Shown piece after piece: positions 22,362-34,580 of a stretch of 64,000 nucleotides of DNA. The translations under genes and the position numbers were made by a program. Under the pieces are notes generated by a model, which searched no databases, was not told the DNA's origin, and saw only the letters and a list, made by a program, of their open reading frames with translations. The stretch lies in contig JARCOQ010000003.1 in NCBI GenBank assembly GCA_029207755.1, forward strand, positions 84,215,994-84,279,993, read 5' to 3'. The stretch comes from Chamaea fasciata (lineage: Eukaryota; Chordata; Aves; Passeriformes; Sylviidae). Every line of letters starts with the position of its first letter. Within the stretch, counting starts at the first letter, position 1.

Positions 22362-23850
22362 ACAGAATCACAGAATGGCTTGGATTGGAAAAGGCCTTAA
22401 AGATCATTTAGTTCCAACCACATCTTCCACTGGACCAGGTTTCTCCTAGCCCCATCCAGCCTGGCTTTGAACATGGCCAGGGATGGGGCATCTCCAACCT
22501 TTCTGGGCAACTGTTCCAGCACCTCACCACATTCATTGTCAAGATCTTATCTAAATACACTCTTTTTTGAAGCCATTCTCCTGTGTCCCTATTGCTATAA
22601 TCACTTGTAAAAATTCCATCTGCCAGTTTTTTTGTACTCCTCTTTGAGGTACTAAAGAGCTACTAGAAGGTCTTGCCAGAGCCTCCTCTTCTTCAGGATG
22701 ACCAACCTCAACTCTCTCAGCCTGCCTTCACAGGAGAAATGCTTCCATCTTCTGACCATCTTCATAGCCTTCTCTGGACTCACTCCAGCAGGTCCATGTC
22801 CTTCATATGTTGGGAGTCCAGACCTGGATGTGGCACTCCATGTGATATCTCACCACAGTGGAGAAGAGGGACAGATTCACCTTCCTCAACCTGCTGGCCA
22901 CACTGCTTTTGAGATAGCCCTGGATGGATTTGGTTTTCTGGGCTACAAGCTAGCATGCTGAGCTTTTCATCCACCAATACCTCCCAAGTCCTTCTCCTCA
23001 GGGCTGCTCTCAATCCATTCTCTACCCAGCCTGTACTTGGGGTCCGTTGATCAAATCCACATCTCTCCAGTTTAGAGGGAAAGATGCCGTATATGGGACA
23101 GTGTCAAATTCCTTGCACAAGTACGGGTACTGATGTTACTCTTCCTTCATGCTGTAACCTCTTTGTAGAAGGCAACTAAATTGGTCATGCATTATTTGCC
23201 TTTAGTGAAGCCCTGTTGGCTGTCACCAATCACCTCCTTATTTTCCAGTTTCCTTAGCACAGTTTCCAGAATGATGTGCTCCATGATCTTCCTGGGCACA
23301 AAGGTCAAACTGACTGGCCTGTAGTTCCCAACGTCTCCCTTTTTCTCTCTTTAAAAATGGGTTATGTTTCCACTTCCCCAGGCAGTAGGAGCCTCACCAG
23401 ACTGCCACAACTTCAGAAATACGATGGATAGTGGCTTAACCACTTCATTTACCACTTTCTTCAGGACTGGCAGACACATTTCATCAGGCCAAATGGACTT
23501 GTTCACCTCCATGCTCCTTAGATGGTCTCAAACCTCATCTGCTACAGTGGGCACTTTCTTGATCTCCCAGTTCCTGTCATTGCTTGTGGCAGCCTGGGCA
23601 GTGTAGCTGGAGCACTTCTCAGTGAAGACTGAGGGGAAAAAGTAATTCAGTACCTCAGCCTTCTCCATATCCAAGGTAATCAGGCCTCCTCTTTCCATCT
23701 GGAGAGAGCACACATTTTCTCTAGTCTTCCTTTTATTACTGATACACCTATAGCCACTTTCCTTGTTGACCTTGATGTCCCCAGCCAGATTTATTTCTAT
23801 CAGGGCTTTAGCTTTCCTAAACTGATCCCTGGCTGTTTGGACAAACAGTC
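22362..23850 (-). mobile_element. CR1-type LINE, 5'-truncated and internally deleted
   Basis: The plus strand starts with the reverse complement of the CR1 3' end (AGAATCACAGAATGG, then AAAGATCATTTAGTTCCAACC) and continues back through ORF2. The minus-strand piece at 23528-23713 reads DMEKAEVLNYFFPSVFTEKC, as in CR1 ORF2. Further down come the GFTKG-, FDTVP- and SKLERCGFD-coding parts. Near 23040 the sequence jumps from the GFD..RT region straight to the ..ESSPEEKDLGVLVDEKL-like region, so several hundred bases of ORF2 are missing. Many stops and shifts make it inactive. It lies in the giant intron in the same direction as RIMS1. Confidence 0.92.
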
Positions 23851-24437
23851 TGCTGAGCTGCTGTCACAGACGTGGTACATCTTATTGTTAAGCAGGAAAG
23901 TACTTCTACACCCAGGAAAAAACATTCTATCATTTTATTTAAAAAAAAAAAAATCACTGTATAAACATCATATGCTTAAATCATTCTAGTTCAAGCTGCT
24001 AACTTACCACAGAAAGACAATATGGGAGTACCCTGGCTTAGCAAACAGCCCTTGCATTCATGTGGCAAGCAGAGAATTCCAAAGTTACCTATTGCCTATT
24101 CACACAGAAAGTTTTACAAAAATGTTCATTATCTCTTAGTCTCAAACCAACCCACTTCAGATGTCTACAGTTAAGAATTTAAATCCTTGCAGGATAAGAT
24201 CTGTATTTTACCATCTACGAAGCTCCAGGACAGGCTGGCTCATGCAGTTTGTGGGAAGAATGCATCACAATGCTTTGAAATTCAGGTTTTCTTTTGAAAA
24301 CATAATTTGAAAATACATAATTTAGTTTCCTGCTGGCAAATACCCTAAGCACTGAATATTAACGTACTCTAAGACTCCAAAGTTAAAATAAAGACTAGTA
24401 TACCTTAGAAGATCGCTTAGAATTGTCACTTAGAAGT

Positions 24438-24440
<3 letters not shown>

Positions 24441-24478
<38 letters not shown>
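24441..24478. repeat. (TA)19 microsatellite
   Basis: Nineteen uninterrupted TA units, followed by AAAAATATATATTT. It is self-complementary and probably polymorphic. Confidence 0.97.
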
Positions 24479-24484
<6 letters not shown>

Positions 24485-25139
24485 ATATATTTCAGATACA
24501 AATGTGGCACATAGCTCCAAAAATAGAACTAGCCTCTTAAATTGCTCCCTCAATTCAGTATTTATTCAGGTATTTCCATTTAATGATGAGATATAAAATT
24601 ACTTTTCTATATCTTAATTAAATTTCTGAGTAACAAAAAACCTTTGGAAAAGGTTCTACACAGCTTTATCAAGCACTATGCTTTCTGATATAGATAACTG
24701 ACAACCTGGGCTTATTCAATACAAACTGGAAATAAATGGTTTTTCCTTACTTTTGTGTTTAGAAGATAAGGACATTTCATACTCTTTCTCATAAAAAATG
24801 AACACCTTTTTTAAAATTTGAAACAAACCCCTTAGTTTAAAAATCTTTTTTTAAGTGGCAGTTACATTGTGAACAAAGTGATGCTAATAGATATTTGCAA
24901 ACAAGAAATACAGAAATAATTAGACAAGGAAGTAGTGAACTTGATAAATATTACCTAGATAGCTAAGGGCACTAATATTAAACTAAAATCTAGTGAAAAT
25001 GAAAATCCATTTGACTTCTCCCATAGTTACCATGGCAAAGTTGTTGCTTTACAAGAGCTTGCCAATTCATAATTATTTTTTAATTTGTAAAGGAATGATT
25101 TGTCAGTTGCTGATTATGAAAAAGTCTTTCAATGTATTC

Positions 25140-25164
25140 TTTTTTTTTTTTTTTTTTTTTTTTT
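25140..25164 (+). repeat. Poly-T run, 25 nt
   Basis: Twenty-five T in the giant intron, A-rich in the transcript. No adjoining retroposon is recognised. Confidence 0.95.
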
Positions 25165-27389
25165 AATCTGGGCTTAAGGACCATTTTCTGTGGTCTGTTT
25201 AAAATACAGTATGAGTTTCTTATCCACATATTTTTATACCACAGACTGTGATTTTCTTTTAACTAGATTAAACATACACTTTTTTATAACAAAGTGTTTC
25301 ACTTGTGTTCATTGATGAATGAAGGTTGCTCAAAAGACAGACTTGCAGAAGACCTTCCAACACAAAAACAGCTGGGCCCAGTTGAATGCTTCACAAAATG
25401 GACTTCCTACCTGAATTATTTCAGTGTTGCTTTAAGGCTTTATAAATTCCTGAAAGAAAGAGTCTCCAATCTTGCCAATGGAAGCTTAAAGCCAAAATTC
25501 ACAACCTATACAGTCAACAAACCGAGGATTTTAGAATGTTTCTAAAATTTTTAGCATGGACACAAGTGACATAACAAGGAAGCTGTTCTAAGTTTCATGA
25601 ATCTCTAAGGGCTTTTCACATTACTTCCCTGAGCCAAGATTCTTTAGTAACTTCACTCAAACACCCAGAGTCTTCACTAGTTCATCAACCTCTTTCTAGC
25701 TAGATTCTTATTTTTGTCTCAGAGATCATCTAAACTGCTATTCTGAGGATGTGGAAGTCTTATTGCAGGCATGTGAGCCCAAGAATATGTATGATTCACA
25801 GAGGGATGGCCCTCAAAAGCATATTCTGTAGGGTCATGACAAAGTGTGACAAACTCAGAGATATAAAATATTAAGCAAGATGCATGAACTTGCATTAATC
25901 TGAAAGCTACTTTACAAGGTTCATTAAAAATATTTTCTTGAGGATACCAGAAAAATGGTTAGCATCAGGAACTTAAAATCAACAGGCAAACATTTTGATA
26001 CTGTGGCATTTAAGGAAAAATTTTGCTGTCTAATGGTTGTCTCTGATTTTGCTGACTGGGATTGCTCTCTTGAGCAGAATCTAATTTTGTAGATGGATGG
26101 AAGGAGATGTCCTTCTGGAAATTTAGAGCTTCTCTCAATAAATTTATTATTTCTATTTAATTCCAATTCAATATTGACACTAACTTGTGTCAACAGTTTC
26201 ACTGAGTTCCTGTTTCATATCATTAACACTTTCAGTTTTGATATGATTTCTTGATAATATTTTTGTTCAATGTATAATGAAATTTGAAAAATGTATAGCA
26301 AGTTATCTCAAAAAGTCACATGGTCTAATAATTTTGGATTATGAGCTATGACACATAGCTACCTAGTACACTAAAGGCCTGACAAGTTCTTAATATTTTT
26401 TTTCTGCTGTTCTGAAAGAATTCACAGCACTTCAAATACACCATGCTGTTCTTCAGCATAACACAGTTTTTCTTCCTGTGGGTTGGTTTAGGTTTTTTTG
26501 GTTTTTTTTTTCCCTATCTCCTGTGCACATTAAACCAATTGAGTAGGTGTTGATTGCAAAAAAAGGTAATATTTCCGTTTTGGTCTTCTTTGGCTTTTTT
26601 TCCTCTGAGAGTTTTAAAAGTCTTAAGTTTTTTTGTTTTAATATTTGTTAAAAACTGACTTATTAACAAATTATCATTGAAAATCAAAGCTGAAAATAAA
26701 ATTCTCAAACCCTAGGCTGTTTCTATACTGTCAATAGCTAAAAAATTTAACAAGGATGAAGAAAACAGAAAAGAAAGTGGCTGTAAGCCTGTAAAGCAGC
26801 AGCCTACACATTAGAAGTCCCATGAATACAATGCCCAGTAAGGCATCAGTGCCCTGGTGGCACACACTGCAAATAAGGTACCACGACAGGCAATGCCCAG
26901 AGAAACTTATTTGAACACACATTTTCTACCACTGTGTGGAAAGAAGAAAGGCATTTCTGCTCAGATACAGAAGAAAACACACAGTGTTTATAGACATGCT
27001 GATAGAAACAACAGCAAATGAAAGCAAAGCTCCTTATTATCCACAGGACCAGGGAAAGGGAGAAAGACAGTGAGCCTTTCTGTTGTCCAAAATATACACA
27101 CAGAGTCCATCATGCAAACCTGCACAAGATGCTTGAGAAATAACAATATTATATTTCATAATCTTGTTATTCATAATTTCATCTTCATGAAAACTGGGGG
27201 CGATAATTAATAATCTGAGAAAGAAAGTTTGAGAATGGGGAAAAAAAAGGCTCCTGGTTGTTGTGAGCTTCAGGACTGTAAAAGGAAATACAGCAGATTA
27301 AATTCTCTAATTAAAGAGAAAAGCACTTCAGCTGTACCATGATGGGGTCATATTCTGGAAGACCAAATTAGGAAGGTTAAGCCTCATGA

Positions 27390-27480
27390 GGGTTTTTTGT
27401 TTGTTTGTTTTGTGGGTTTTTGGGTTTTTTTTTATTTTGTTTTGTTTAGGTTTTTTTTAATTTGGTCCTTTTTTAGTGTT
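27390..27480 (+). repeat. G/T-rich tract
   Basis: The first 44 nt (27390-27433) are only G and T, with TTTG repeats and GGGTTTT blocks. The rest stays strongly T/G-rich. About 310 bp further on, at 27790-27818, is the opposite type, AAAC and AAAT repeats. Confidence 0.85.
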
Positions 27481-30400
27481 TTTGTTGCTGTTATTGCTTC
27501 TGTTTGGTTTGGGTGTTTAAAATATCATTCATGAGTATCCTCAATTATGCTGCATTAGAAGATACTGAGAGGTTTTGTTTCTCCAGTTCAGAGGGGAACA
27601 CTGCAGGGAGAATCTTTGGAGCGCACTCTGAGAGATCCCTGACACTAGTAAAACAACGAGCAAAGGATCTTTGGAGCTTTGCTTCCCACCAGTAGAGAGG
27701 AAATAGTTAACAATGTGAACATGAATAAACTTCATGATCTTCAAAAAGGGAACAAAGCCCAGCAGAAAAAAAAGCCAAAACCTTCCTAAAAACAAACAAA
27801 CAAATAAATAAATAAATGAAAATCCAATTGCCAAATAACCAAAGCAAAACACTCCAACCTTAGAGAAAATAAGGAAGCTGCCACAACAGCAAAAGGAGTC
27901 CAGCAATCATGGAAGCACTTAAGCAATAATACCAACATCAGAAGCAGAAGCAGGCCAATTCAGAAGAGGGAGAAATGCAGTCGAAGACTGACAAACTAAA
28001 TCATAAATGTTTCAATTTCTGCAAGGAACAATGGAAATTTCCCTTTGAGTGTGTAACTTACAGCGATCGAGTACGAGGAAGCACACAAGACATAATTAGA
28101 AACACAAAATATAATGCAAACAGCAATGTATGAAAAAACAACTGAGATAATTCTGCAACTATTTAGTCCCTACTACTTAGTATAGGGAACCAAGCAGTTG
28201 CCAATCCAGAATACTATGTAAAGAATCTGCTACTATTTGGCCCTATCAGCAGATGTCAAATACATTCAGTTGAGAAATTTTGTTTATGAGCATGCCATGT
28301 TAAGAGCCACACCAGGAAAAAGTGACAAGCATAAGGTGAAAACCTATTCAGAGAATAATACTCTAAATATATTCTAACCTAATTTGACTAAAATTGGTAA
28401 TAAATATCCCCCAAAGTATTCATTGAGCAGGGTCTGTAGTGTTTGTCTGGAACATAGTAATTAATAGTCAACATTCACACTACTGTTCCATATAGACAGA
28501 ATAAAACAGAAACATATTAGACTTGTAAGAGACTTGACCCCAAGGACAAAGGAATGGCTTTTTACAGGAGGCCAAAACCAGACTACAAAGCTACCCTGAA
28601 AAACTAGAAAAAAACAAACTGGAAATAGAGGATCAGGCTCAGAGTAGACAAAGAAATGGCTCCACATTCAGATGAGGATAAACAAGTGTAGAAACAGGAA
28701 GAACTCCACCAGTTGAGAACTAGCAGTGCAGAAGATGATAAGGTGGATATAATTTATCTCAATGGTAACAGGAGAGAATGGCATGTAAGCCTGGCTGCTG
28801 CTGGAAAACCACTATCCTTGCCCTTTGGGAGTACAGGGTTGGCCAGAGACTAAGAATTTAATGCCTTTCCATATTTTGCTACAAAAATATCACCAAAGGA
28901 CAAACTGGTGAGGAACTTAAGGTTTTGTTGTTAGTTTGGAGGACTTTGTTTGGTTTTATTGTCCATCATGGTTTGTATTTTGGGCAGCCTTGCACTTAAC
29001 CAATACCCTGACGTAAGAGCTGACCTTGATGACAGCTCATTCTCTCAGGTTCTTTCTTTGCAGCACACAGTTCAGTTTTCAGAGAGGAATATTTAGGATG
29101 CTGAAGTGCCATTATGGGGGAGAGATGATAAATATTTAATGGACAGAGAGCTATGGATAGGCTGGTTTAATAGTCCATTATATCTCTATAGTCAGGGGGT
29201 GTGGGGCTGAGTGTGATTTTAAAGCATCTTTTAGATCTCCCAGGTCCGTGTTACTCCAAGGGCTGGAGACATGCAGCTGTTTTGTCCATTGCTGACAGCC
29301 CAGCCTTGAATCATCACAAAGCAGGATGTCACTGCTCTGTATTTCTCAATCCCAATCCTATTTCACCTTCTTCATCTACTTTTGCCAAGATGTGCAAGAA
29401 ACCTATGGAATGTAGTTTACAGCCATCTACACAGTGAACAGCTTGAAGAAGAAACAGAGATTTTGCTTGTTTATGTACCTATGAACAACTTAGTAAGTGT
29501 GAGAGAGTGTAAGACTGTGACCTTAGCCAAAAGTGTTCTCCAGTCTTATCCTCTAAACTCCCTGCAGAGCAAAGGCTGACCATTGTCTCTCCCAACCTCA
29601 GCATTTTGTCCTTCTGATATTCCTGCTGCTGTTTCTGTTCCATCTCTGTTTTGACTGCTATTAAATCACATTTTCTTCAATACATCCCTCAAGATTCTGC
29701 CCTCATTAAACTCTAATTCTCCTCTAATTTCTGTTGAAATTAAATAGATTTCTAACATATATGTCTTAAAATACAGTTTCTAAAACATTATTTTCAAGAG
29801 GATAAAACCTCTTTCATGACTTAACTCTATCCTACATCATTAGGATTAATTCTTCTAGTGAAAAACCTATTTTTCAAAATCAATTTTTATAGAGAGTGTT
29901 ATCAACTACTTAGATACAGGATTTTAAAGGTATTTGTTACTCTCAACACAAGGCATAACCCCCATGGAACTTGCAGTGGAGAATCCTTCCTCTCACTTCC
30001 TTCTGTGATCCTTCAGTGGTTTAGCTGAGGACTTCATTTCAAATACAAAAGGTAAAAGCTAATGTCCTTCCCTGAGCAGAAAGTGCAATGCATCAATATG
30101 ATCATGCAAAAATATGTACATTTATTATAACCCATATACAATTATAACCATAACTGCATCTTATCCTAAACCAATATATTTCTATTCTATGTACACGAGT
30201 TTGATGATTTTTCCCCTAAATAGTAATACAAAATTAAAAATGAAAAAAAAAAAAGTAATAGAATCACATTCCGAACTTTTTAAAACTGGTAAGAATAGAA
30301 TAATTCAGGAGATCAAGGACTTGTCAATTGTCTTCTGCCAAAAAGAAATAATACACAGGAATGTTCCATTTGTTTCCTGAAGTAAATTTCTGAATTCTTT

Positions 30401-31222
30401 ATCCTTGACTTCTTCAAAATGCAGAAGTCATAATGCAATAGGAATATTATTACTACTTTTCAGAAACATATTTATATTTTGACGTGCACTTTCAAAATAC
30501 AGATTTTTTTAAAAAGCTCATTTCATATAGCATCACTACAGTCAAATTATATTTAACACATGAGTTTTGAAAATATAAACATAACTGAAACACAGACTTA
30601 AAAGCAAAATGGTTCTTTATTCCCTCTGTAAGCCGAATATATGCTACAATTAACACTTTAATATTCCGAGGATACAGCATCTCCACTAAAACTGCACAGT
30701 TAGATAAATCTGTTCATAAAAGGATAAAATTTTGTTTAAAAATATGAAATATAAAAATATAATTAAAACCTCAGCACTATATAGCTCCTTATTTACCTGT
30801 CCCTGAATGCAACGTATGGAGCAGAAACTGAAGAAACCCAGCAAACATAGCAGCTTCAGCAAGAGAATGCCTAAAGCAAAACTGGCATCTAGTAGGTGCT
30901 GAATCCAGCCTGCAACTGTAGCAAAACCCTAATGCCAGCAAAAATCCACTTCAGTGTGAAGGAGACGATATAAAAAAAGTCATGAGGTCCTTGCGTCCTG
31001 ATTCTAAGCCAAATTATTCTGCAGTGTCAAACATTCAACAGCGGTGACACCAAACAGGGCTAACGAGAGCTCTTGTCATCAAAACAAATCTCTGCAGTGT
31101 AGAGCAAGCATCGATTACTGCATTAGTTCCTACACGGTCGCTGCAATGACAAGGAGTCGCAGTCTTTAGGAAGAGTTAATGATTTTAGGAATCCAGAATC
31201 AACGATCCTCAGGAAACAAGAT

Positions 31223-31241
31223 GGGGGGGGGGGGGGGGGGG
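31223..31241 (+). repeat. Poly-G run, 19 nt
   Basis: Nineteen G on the plus strand, C19 in the pre-mRNA, in the giant intron. It is long enough to form a G-quadruplex on the plus DNA strand. Confidence 0.95.
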
Positions 31242-33884
31242 AGCTCCTTCCTCTCTGGATAGAATAGGAAAGAAGTTTCTTAGTGCTTTTAAGCCAACAG
31301 TAGAGACAAGCTCAGGCACCTAAGTAATCAATACTACTGCTGCAGTTATTATTTATATTCAGCAGTGGTGCACTGAACAAGTTTAATCAACTGCAGAGAC
31401 GAAGCAATTTTGTAAAGGAAATATGGCTTTTTAAATTTATGTAAAACATCCCAAGCTGCAGATTTACTTCTAGAGCACTGAAAACACAAACAACCCTTGT
31501 GAAAAAAAGTTACCACTTTTTACAAATTAATAGGATAACTTAGATTTTTTCATATATAACAGATGTGTGCAGGGAAACATAGTTTTATGGAAGGAAAATA
31601 TATACCAAACAAAAACCTTCAGGAAATAATATTTTGTATTCCAAATTACATGTTCAAGATAAAACAGAAAAGCAGAACTTGTATTTGCAAAAGCCAGATG
31701 ATTAGAGAATTATAGCTAATAGAATTTACTAAAGTATTTAATCTACTGTAATCATATCCAAATGATACAACAATAAAACTATTTCTGTGGCAGAGATAGC
31801 CTTCCTCTGTACAAACAGATGGTTTTCTGCAGCCTATCTACATACTGCAGGACTTCAAAGTACAATGCAGGAAATTCAAAATACAAAAACCTGCTTTAGT
31901 TTAGAAGCTAAAATGTGAGAAAACAAAGCAAACAAAGAGAAGCTTAAAAGGGATAAAATAGAAATAGTAAAGCTAATGAGAGCTTACAGCTCTTTCATAC
32001 TTAACAATATGTGGACCTATTAGTAATAATGAAAATACATTTCTAATCAAGTTGTTTCCCTGTAATTCTGGACCAAACCCAAGGTACTGAACACTCTCTT
32101 TCACACTCCCACATGTCAGTCAACAGCAAAAACCACAGAATATCCCTGGCCACTGCTGCCTTGAAGTCTCCCCAGTAGCACTGTACCAGCAGAAAGAACA
32201 TACAACTGTCTAACTCTGCTTTATTCACAGACATGCTCTTTTTAGGAGATGGTTTTTTTGGAGGACAGTGTCCAGTCTTTATATATTTCAGTAGCAACCA
32301 TCTGCTGACCAAGAAACATACGCCCAGCTTCCACCTAAAGCCAGAAAGAAAAAAAAAAGAAACAAAAGACCAAGAATGCCAAATGGCTGATGCTTCCACA
32401 GCACATCCACTGACCCTTCTGCATTACTCCTTGAAGAAATTACCTCCTCTTCTGCCAGGGCAAGCATTGAGGGCTTTGCATCACTTCTGAACATAGCATA
32501 CCTGGGTCCTGAACACTCACCTCACCTCACCTATCTGCACATACTAAATAAGGCAGGGGATTTTGTCATAACACAAATCAACAGATGAAAAATTCTTGCT
32601 TGCGACAACCTCAGAATTTGTAAATGAGACTGGGGCTTATCTTCTGACTTATTTCAAGTGTTCCTGTCATTCCCATGGCATGCATGTATCTGTGAAAAAA
32701 ATAATGAACTGTTTTTCCAAACACATTTAGAAATGTTGTTTGTGCCTCATGGCGCTGCTAAAGCTGTTGCTGTCTCCCCCACTCCCCTCTGTGATAACCC
32801 CTCCCTGCTCCTCTAGCAGGCAGTTCTCAATGCCCCTTTTATTTTACCCCCTGCTATCCCCAGCCATGAGCTCTGCCCAAGTCCTGCCTAAGTAGCCCAG
32901 CCTAACAGCTTCAGATGGCAGAGGTGACTGCAAGTAGTTGCTGAAAGTAAGGGAAGAGAGGAGCAACAGAAGAATGTTCTGAGGCCAGAAAGGGCATTTT
33001 GCAGAAAAGACCAGTACCACCAGCTCCAGCATCCACTGCTCATCCCTAAGGGTGAATTTCATTCCTCCCAGCCCCAGACACATTGAGCCTTTCTGGCTGC
33101 CCCAAAGAATAAAGTGCTAATAGCTGGTCTATTTACTTTCACATCCATTAATAGCATCAAGCAACTAGGAAACTAACTGTAAAACTGGACATTATTCTAT
33201 TTTCCTAGTAAAAACACATAATTAAGTCATAACACACTTTCAAACTTTGCACAGGACAGCATTGCCTTTGTAAACTCTGCAGGTTTTTACCCTTGCAGAT
33301 AATTTTATTGCCACTGTCTTCTGAGGCATGTTACACTACAGATCGGATGGTTAGATACTGACCACCATATTCTAGCCCTTCATAATCTTCCTGCTAATAG
33401 TTGGTCTAGATCTTAATCTGCATGAGATACTCCTGCAGTTATAAAAATTTCTAAGACCATTAGAAAAACATAAGATTGTTCAATCTCACACAACTCTACC
33501 ATTATTCAAGTTTTAAGAGAAAAAATTCCAAGCATTAAACATACCGTTCAGCTTTATGCCTGGGTGAAAATGCAACTGTCCTCTAAACCAAAAGTTTCAC
33601 AACACTTCTTCAGAAAGAGGAAAGTCAGAGAATGGTCCCAAGCTTAATTCTGTAGCTTGAAAAGAGCAATTCGAGTAAAGAAACCCCTGTGCTTAAAGTT
33701 GGAATTATAATTAGAAAATCAGAGAAATGACAAAAAAGATCTGCATTACAGTCTTCAGACCTCAAAGCCAAGTTACAATGGGGAAGATATTCTAATACAA
33801 TTGCAGGAGCCTTAGATACAATATTAGGTATTGCATGTGACATTCTGCACTGCAGCCCTGCCTGATCTGCTTCAAAAGGTTCTG

Positions 33885-34300
33885 GCTATTGTGGGAGATG
33901 AACAGTGACTAGACAAGCTACACACCACACCCTTACAAGCAGGGCAAGAAAAAGACCTGGGAAAATACATACTGAGATGGTTATGGAACAAATCCTTCTG
34001 GAATGCAGTCCCCAGCACATGAAGGCCAAGAACGTGGCTGGGAACCACCTGCATAGCTTTACCAAGGGCAAATCCTGACTGACCAGTATGGTTTCTGGAT
34101 CTGCAGGCAAGGGGACAGCAGCAGATACTGTTTAATGTAACTGTAGCACAGCTTCCAACCAAGTCTCTCACAATATCCTTCCAGCCAAATCAGAGAGCTA
34201 TGGATTTACTAGTGAACTGTGAAGTGGGTGGAAAACTGACCTAACCACTCGACTCAAGTGATGGACAAAGGACTGGACTTTGACTAGTGGTAAAATGTTA
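33885..34300 (+). mobile_element. CR1-type LINE fragment (ORF2, decayed)
   Basis: Plus-strand words ATGGAACAAATCCTTCTGGAA, CACATGAAGGCCAAGAA, TTTACCAAGGGCAAATCCTG, CACAATATCCTTCCAGCCAAA and GGGTGGAAAACTG occur in the order found in bird CR1 ORF2 (..KIMEQILLE.., ..FTKGKS.LTN.., ..VSHNILLAK.., ..WVENWL..). Stops and indels break the frame and both ends are missing. The opposite-strand open frames of 74 and 99 codons here are shadows of this dead element. Confidence 0.8.
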
Positions 34301-34553
34301 CACACATAAAAAAGGACCAGAACAAAGATGCATGGGGAAGAAACAAGTGCTAGCAGCACTCCAGACCCCAAAAAGCTTTGCTGAGATCATAGAAAACTCG
34401 AGGTAGTCTTTGGCTTTACATCCAGAATTAAACTCATTAGAAAAAAACATACTTGCTTCAGATAGGCTTTGGTGCAATGTTTAGCTAAAACTGGGCTAAT
34501 TAAAACACTTGCAGCATGAGTACATCTTCTCTTCAGTAAAGTATCACCCAGTG

Positions 34554-34580
34554 AAGAGACTGAATGTTTTTCAGTCTCTT
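34554..34580. repeat. Perfect 11-bp hairpin with 5-nt loop
   Basis: AAGAGACTGAA and TTCAGTCTCTT are exact reverse complements around TGTTT. No function is recognised. It lies in the intron and is not near an exon. Confidence 0.85.

Noticed and set aside
22673..23013. Plus- and minus-strand open frames of 77-87 codons
   Set aside because: They are shadows and fragments of the CR1 element at 22362-23850.
32043..32399. 118-codon minus-strand open frame
   Set aside because: It has no domain, and Trp/Phe-rich random composition.
33872..34171. 99-codon minus-strand open frame
   Set aside because: It is antisense to the decayed CR1 ORF2 on the plus strand.
34554..34580. Possible microRNA hairpin
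   Set aside because: An 11-bp stem is too short for a precursor, and the flanks do not extend the pairing.
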